This document shows positions 60,180 to 64,000 of a DNA stretch of 64,000 bases, piece by piece (positions within the stretch are counted from its first letter, which is position 1; the number at the start of each line of letters is the position of its first letter). The DNA is taken from NCBI RefSeq assembly GCF_000785515.1, contig NZ_CP009913.1:586001-650000 (forward strand), in the 5' to 3' direction. Source of the DNA: Streptococcus salivarius (GTDB lineage Bacteria; Bacillota; Bacilli; Lactobacillales; Streptococcaceae). The notes beneath the pieces were generated by a model. That model did not search any database. It saw nothing but the letters and a program-made list of their open reading frames with translations, and had not been told where the DNA came from. Made by a program: the position numbers and the translations under genes.

Positions 60180-62314
60180 CAGAAATTGCATTAATAGGTA
60201 ATCCTAATAGTGGTAAAACCAGTTTATTCAACCTGATAACAGGGAACAATCAGCGTGTTGGTAACTGGCCGGGTGTTACTGTCGAACGAAAAAGTGGTCT
60301 GGTCAAAAAGAATAAGGATTTAGAAATCCAGGATTTACCAGGGATTTACTCAATGTCACCCTATAGTCCTGAAGAAAAGGTGGCGCGCGACTATTTGTTG
60401 AGCCAAAGGGCCGACAGCATTTTAAATGTAGTCGATGCGACAAATTTGGAGCGTAACCTTTATCTGACAACGCAGTTGATTGAGACAGGTATTCCAGTCA
60501 CTTTAGCGCTTAACATGAGTGATGTTTTAGAGGCTCAGGGAAAACAGATTAATGTTGATAAATTATCTTATCATCTAGGCGTCCCAGTAGTAGCTACTAG
60601 TGCTCTCAAGCAAACTGGTGTTGATCAGGTTGTGAAGAAGGCAGCTCATACGACAACCTCTACAGTTGATGATATTGCCTTTCCAATTTATGACGATAAA
60701 TTAGAAGCTGCTATTTCACAAATTTTGGAAGTTTTGGGAAATTCGGTACCGCAAAGGTCTGCGCGTTTTTATGCCATTAAACTCTTTGAACACGATGCTT
60801 TAGTTGAGACTGAGCTAGACTTGTCCCCATTCCAACGAAAAGAAATCAAAGATATCATTCGTATCACTGAGGAAGTTTTCACCGAAGATGCGGAGTCAAT
60901 TGTCATTAATGAGCGTTATGCCTTTATCGAACGAGTTTGTCAGATGGCTCAAAGTCATACAGAAGATTTTGCTCTGACTTTGTCGGACAAAATTGATAGG
61001 ATTGTCACCAACCGTATTTTGGCCTTGCCAATTTTCGCAGCAGTTATGTATTTGGTTTATTTCTTATCTATCCAAACTGTTGGAACCATGTGGACAGACT
61101 GGGCTAACGATGTGCTTTTTGGTAAGTATGTTCCAGATTTGGTAACTTCTGGTCTTGACTATCTTCAAGTTCAGGACTGGCTTAAGTCTTTGATTGTTGA
61201 TGGGATTGTCGCTGGGATTGGGACAGTACTAGGATTCCTTCCTCAAATTTTTGTGCTCTTTATCTGTTTGGGCGTGCTTGAGGACATTGGATATATGAGT
61301 CGTATTGCCTTTGTTATGGACCGTATTTTCCGTCGTTTTGGTCTTTCTGGGAAATCCTTTATTCCCATGTTGATTTCTACAGGTTGTGGGGTGCCAGCGG
61401 TTATGTCTAGTCGAACCATTGAAAATGAAAGGGACCGTCGCATTACCATTATGACGGCAACCTTCATGCCTTGTTCGGCCAAGTTGGAAATTATTGCCTT
61501 AATTGCTGGAGCTTTCTTCCCTAGTAATTCTTTAGTAGCACCAAGTACCTATTTCATTGGGATGGCTGCTATTATCCTATCGGGTATTGCTCTCAAAAAG
61601 ACGAGTTTTTTGGGTGGTTTAACCAGTCCGTTTATTATGGAATTGCCTGCCTACCACTGGCCTAAAGCCATGTCGGTCTTGCGTTATGCCTTTGGTAAGG
61701 CTTTGAGTTTTGTCAAACGTGCGGGAACCATCATTTTCAGTTTGACGGTTCTTATCTGGTTTATGTCTCACTACAACTTTACCCTACATACTGTAGATAC
61801 AGAAGTTAGCATTTTGGCGACTTTAGGGAAGGGCTTGTCTTGGATTTTTGATCCACTTGGATTTGGGAATTGGAAGGCAACAGTTGCGGCTCTTACAGGT
61901 TTAGCTGCCAAGGAAACCGTTGTTGCCACCTTTGGTATTCTCTATCATAATAGCAGTGAGGCGGGTCTGGCTGAGGCTCTACGAGGAGATTATTCTTCCT
62001 TAGCTGCCTATTCCTTCTTGATTTTTAACTTGCTTTGTGCGCCATGTTTTGCGGCTATTGGAGCTATTAAGCGTGAAATGGCCAATCTTAAATGGACGGT
62101 TGGGGCTATCGGTTTCCAAACAGGTCTAGCTTATTGTGTGAGTTTAATCCTTTACCAGTTTGGTCAAGTCATCCTGTACGGTAAGTCAATGACAATTTGG
62201 ACTTTTGTTGCTTTCTTACTTTTAGTAACGATGATTTACTTTGTTGTTCGTAAACCACGTCAGATTAAGGATCAAATCATTAGCTTGGATAATCTTCAAG
62301 AAGCTCATATTTAG
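60176..62314 (+). CDS. feoB: FeoB, ferrous iron transporter with GTPase domain
   Basis: 712 residues. The N-terminal G domain has G1 GNPNSGKTS (residues 8-16), G2/G3 with DLPGIYSM near residue 52, and G4 NMSD near residue 114; a helical GDI-like domain follows to about 270; then two Gate motifs with Nramp-like polar core GCGVPAVMSSRTI near residue 403 and CSAKLEIIALIAGAF, and about ten membrane helices. It imports Fe2+ under anaerobic or acidic conditions. Operon: feoA - feoB - Cys-rich protein. Confidence 0.96.
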   Translation: MTEIALIGNPNSGKTSLFNLITGNNQRVGNWPGVTVERKSGLVKKNKDLEIQDLPGIYSMSPYSPEEKVARDYLLSQRADSILNVVDATNLERNLYLTTQLIETGIPVTLALNMSDVLEAQGKQINVDKLSYHLGVPVVATSALKQTGVDQVVKKAAHTTTSTVDDIAFPIYDDKLEAAISQILEVLGNSVPQRSARFYAIKLFEHDALVETELDLSPFQRKEIKDIIRITEEVFTEDAESIVINERYAFIERVCQMAQSHTEDFALTLSDKIDRIVTNRILALPIFAAVMYLVYFLSIQTVGTMWTDWANDVLFGKYVPDLVTSGLDYLQVQDWLKSLIVDGIVAGIGTVLGFLPQIFVLFICLGVLEDIGYMSRIAFVMDRIFRRFGLSGKSFIPMLISTGCGVPAVMSSRTIENERDRRITIMTATFMPCSAKLEIIALIAGAFFPSNSLVAPSTYFIGMAAIILSGIALKKTSFLGGLTSPFIMELPAYHWPKAMSVLRYAFGKALSFVKRAGTIIFSLTVLIWFMSHYNFTLHTVDTEVSILATLGKGLSWIFDPLGFGNWKATVAALTGLAAKETVVATFGILYHNSSEAGLAEALRGDYSSLAAYSFLIFNLLCAPCFAAIGAIKREMANLKWTVGAIGFQTGLAYCVSLILYQFGQVILYGKSMTIWTFVAFLLLVTMIYFVVRKPRQIKDQIISLDNLQEAHI

Positions 62315-62331
62315 GTTTAGGAGGAATTGTT

Positions 62332-62472
62332 ATGTCTACCTTTATCATTGCTTTTATTATTTTTGCTTCAGCTGGTCTTGGCATCCGTCACTATATCAAA
62401 GGCAAAGGATCTTGTGGCGATTGCGAGTGTTCTTGTCCGGTTAAGGAAGAAATGCATAAGGCTAATCGCTAA
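62332..62472 (+). CDS. FeoB-associated Cys-rich membrane protein
   Basis: 46 residues: one N-terminal helix (residues 3-18, TFIIAFIIFASAGLG) followed by GKGSCGDCECSCPVK, the cysteine motif of small FeoB-associated proteins (PF12669 type). GGAGGAATTG precedes ATG 62332, 17 bases after feoB. It is too short for ordinary gene calls. It probably assists FeoB, possibly through metal binding. A strong terminator follows. Confidence 0.85.
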   Translation: MSTFIIAFIIFASAGLGIRHYIKGKGSCGDCECSCPVKEEMHKANR

Positions 62473-62487
62473 TAGAATAATATATAG

Positions 62488-62523
62488 AAAAATGGTCTCT
62501 TATTCATTTAAGAGACCATTTTC
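62488..62523 (+). terminator. Terminator of the feo operon
   Basis: AAAATGGTCTCTT / AAGAGACCATTTT nearly perfect stem. Confidence 0.9.
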
Positions 62524-62626
62524 TTACGATTGTAAGAAATGTATAAAGGTATCTAGGTTGGAAGTGTGATATTATAAGATAGATAAATAATCTAAATTTT
62601 TAACAAAAAAGGGAGATGTATAAGGA

Positions 62627-63403
62627 ATGGTTTTGAACAAAGAGATTGTCCTAATTCATGGGACCTGGTGTGATGGCAATGTTTGGGGAGAATTTGCGAC
62701 AGGTCTACGTCAAATGGGATATAAGGTTCATACACCTAGCTTTCGTTACCATGACCTACCTTATCAAGAGTGTCTAGCTAAGGTTGGGACTGTTACCCTG
62801 CAGGACTATCGAGATGATTTAGTGGCCTTGATTGAAAGTCTTGACCAACCACCACTTATTTTGGGACACTCTTTAGGTTGTCTGGTGGCTCAAATGGTTG
62901 CTGAAAAGACAGAAGTAGCTGGTATGATTCTCATGGGACCAGCTCCGACAGCAGATATTTTTGCCTTTTATCCAACCATGTTAGCTTGTTTTGGCAAACA
63001 CTTTTTACGCTGGGGATTTTGGAAAAAAGCCATGCCTCCGTATAAAAAGGAGTTTTTCAAGTATTGCATGAATGAACAAGAGGAATCTTTGAAAGAGGAA
63101 GTTTTTGCTGATCTGGTTCCTGAATCAGGAAAAGTTTATACTCAGATGGCTCTTCATTGGTTTGATAAGACAAAAGCAGCTTACGTTGACTTTAGTCGGA
63201 TTTCATGTCCTGTTCTCGTTATTTCAGGAACCAAGGATAAGATGACTCATCCTATTATTGCCAGAAGAACGGCTAAGAACTATCGTGATTCCGTTCTCGT
63301 TTCCTTAACGGGTGCAGATCACATGTATGAAAGTGGCAAATTCCAGCAGAAGACCTTGAAGGTTATTAAGGGCTGGAGTCAGCAAAATGGTTTTGTGGAC
63401 TAG
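62627..63403 (+). CDS. Alpha/beta hydrolase
   Basis: 258 residues. The oxyanion-hole HGTWCDGNVW is near residue 11, nucleophile elbow LGHSLGCLVAQM near residue 82, the acid in SGTKDKMTHP near residue 202 and histidine in TGADHMYES near residue 229. It looks cytoplasmic. The HGTWCDG start and small cap suggest an esterase or lipase-like enzyme of unknown substrate. GGGAGA precedes the ATG. Independent unit with terminators on both sides. Confidence 0.82.
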   Translation: MVLNKEIVLIHGTWCDGNVWGEFATGLRQMGYKVHTPSFRYHDLPYQECLAKVGTVTLQDYRDDLVALIESLDQPPLILGHSLGCLVAQMVAEKTEVAGMILMGPAPTADIFAFYPTMLACFGKHFLRWGFWKKAMPPYKKEFFKYCMNEQEESLKEEVFADLVPESGKVYTQMALHWFDKTKAAYVDFSRISCPVLVISGTKDKMTHPIIARRTAKNYRDSVLVSLTGADHMYESGKFQQKTLKVIKGWSQQNGFVD

Positions 63404-63421
63404 TCACGAAAGCATAATCAG

Positions 63422-63452
63422 AAAAAAGTTGGAAGGTGCTTCCGGCTTTTTT
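63422..63452 (+). terminator. Terminator of the alpha/beta hydrolase
   Basis: AAAAAAGTTGGAAG / CTTCCGGCTTTTTT (two G-T pairs) with a GTG loop. Confidence 0.9.
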
Positions 63453-63515
63453 AGTTTCGTATTTAAGATGTCTTTTTGAAAATTTAGAAAATTTAGTCAC
63501 AAAGAGCCATCACTA

Positions 63516-63524
63516 TGGTATAAT
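63516..63524 (+). promoter_or_regulatory. Extended -10 promoter of folD
   Basis: TGgTATAAT, 29 bases before the start codon. Confidence 0.65.
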
Positions 63525-63553
63525 TGAGAAAAAGTATGTATTGGAGAACACCC

Positions 63554-64000
63554 ATGGCGATAATAATGGATGGTAAGGCCCTAGCTGCTAAAATGCAGGA
63601 TCATTTGCATGAAAAGGTAGAACGCCTTAAAGAAAAGGAATGGATTGTGCCAGGACTAGTGGTAATTATGGTTGGTGACAACCCGGCTAGTCAGGTTTAT
63701 GTGCGCAACAAGGAACGTGCTGCTAAAAAGGCTGGTTTCCATAGCCAGACAGTCAACCTTTCTGAGAGTATCAGCGAGGAAGAATTGATTGAGGTTATTG
63801 AGCAATATAATCAGGATCCGCTATTCCATGGTATTTTGGTTCAGTTGCCATTGCCAAATCATATTAATGAAATGCGTATTCTTTTGGCTATTGATCCTAA
63901 AAAAGATGTCGATGGTTTCCATCCTATGAATACTGGTAATCTTTGGAATGGTCGCCGTCAAATGGTGCCTTGTACACCAGCTGGGATTATGGAAATCCTT
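63554..64000 (+). CDS. folD: Methylenetetrahydrofolate dehydrogenase/cyclohydrolase, N-terminal part
   Basis: The first 149 codons; the gene runs off the window. [14 protein letters not shown], then [22 protein letters not shown] (split [11 protein letters not shown] and KERAAKKAG, about residues 41-62) with the catalytic Lys/Tyr pair, QLPLPNH near residue 96 and KDVDGFHP near residue 117 are FolD signatures. It interconverts methylene-, methenyl- and formyl-tetrahydrofolate, linking to thyA and folA in this window. TTGGAGA precedes the ATG. Confidence 0.96.
   Translation, partial: MAIIMDGKALAAKMQDHLHEKVERLKEKEWIVPGLVVIMVGDNPASQVYVRNKERAAKKAGFHSQTVNLSESISEEELIEVIEQYNQDPLFHGILVQLPLPNHINEMRILLAIDPKKDVDGFHPMNTGNLWNGRRQMVPCTPAGIMEIL

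Overview
The window is chromosomal DNA of a low-GC streptococcus, most probably of the salivarius group (S. salivarius, S. vestibularis or S. thermophilus). The evidence is the gene order (glmU - Nudix - macP - mtnN; folA - small membrane gene - clpX - engB; parE - parC - ilvE), the tmRNA tag AKNTNSYAVAA, the FSIRK/LPETG surface protein, and a CtsR box plus a CIRCE element beside clpE, a dual heat-shock control known from S. salivarius. I see no insertion sequence, prophage, rRNA or CRISPR array. This is core genome with a few accessory insertions.

Layout. 0-6 kb: end of an rsuA-type pseudouridine synthase, an M20 peptidase followed by a glutamine amidotransferase remnant, alanine dehydrogenase behind a cre site, a small membrane protein, an alpha/beta hydrolase and a hypothiocyanous acid reductase. 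6.2-10.1 kb: mvaK1-mvaD-mvaK2-fni, the lower mevalonate pathway. 10.1-11 kb: an 880-base interval with a structured repeat element, a terminator, a Mg2+ M-box riboswitch and a 24-codon leader ORF ahead of mgtA. 13.8-17 kb: glmU behind a structured leader, Nudix, macP, mtnN. 17-23 kb: a 1014-residue cell-wall adhesin and two glycolipid glycosyltransferases. 23-28 kb: T-box, small ORF, thrS, hydrolase, a streptococcal hypothetical gene. 28-32 kb (minus strand): pspC, hemolysin III, DUF1836 regulator, mvaA, mvaS (upper mevalonate pathway). 32-39 kb: thyA behind a second copy of the structured element, folA, clpX, engB, mmuP-mmuM, small genes. 39-47 kb: plsY (minus), parE, an ANT(6)-like gene, parC, ilvE and a frameshifted DUF2969 gene. 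47-49.4 kb: tRNA-Tyr, tRNA-Gln, rpsA, tRNA-Arg, tmRNA. 49-54 kb: lipoprotein, VTT membrane protein, FemABX transferase, oxidoreductase, and DUF1827/Nudix/clpE on the minus strand up to 56 kb. 56-64 kb: OTCase, ykuJ-like gene, an amino-acid ABC permease/ATPase pair, feoA-feoB-Cys-rich protein, hydrolase, start of folD.

The genes serve isoprenoid precursor synthesis (both mevalonate arms, 20 kb apart), cell-wall and membrane-lipid synthesis (glmU, macP, plsY, two glycosyltransferases, FemABX), thymidylate/folate metabolism (thyA, folA, folD), topoisomerase IV, Mg2+ and Fe2+ uptake, and stress proteolysis (clpX, clpE).

The most interesting signals are non-coding. Two copies of a structured element of 150-200 nt (10311-10514 and 32139-32289) share single-stranded motifs while a central hairpin changes sequence but keeps perfect pairing; two conserved outer helices cross, implying a pseudoknot or a switch. 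The mgtA leader combines an M-box riboswitch with a short acidic/proline-rich leader ORF. plsY and probably cpoA look like leaderless transcripts. Two genes (DUF2969 and the clpE 3' end) are each disrupted at a seven-A run. All identifications come from reading the sequence; no database search was run.
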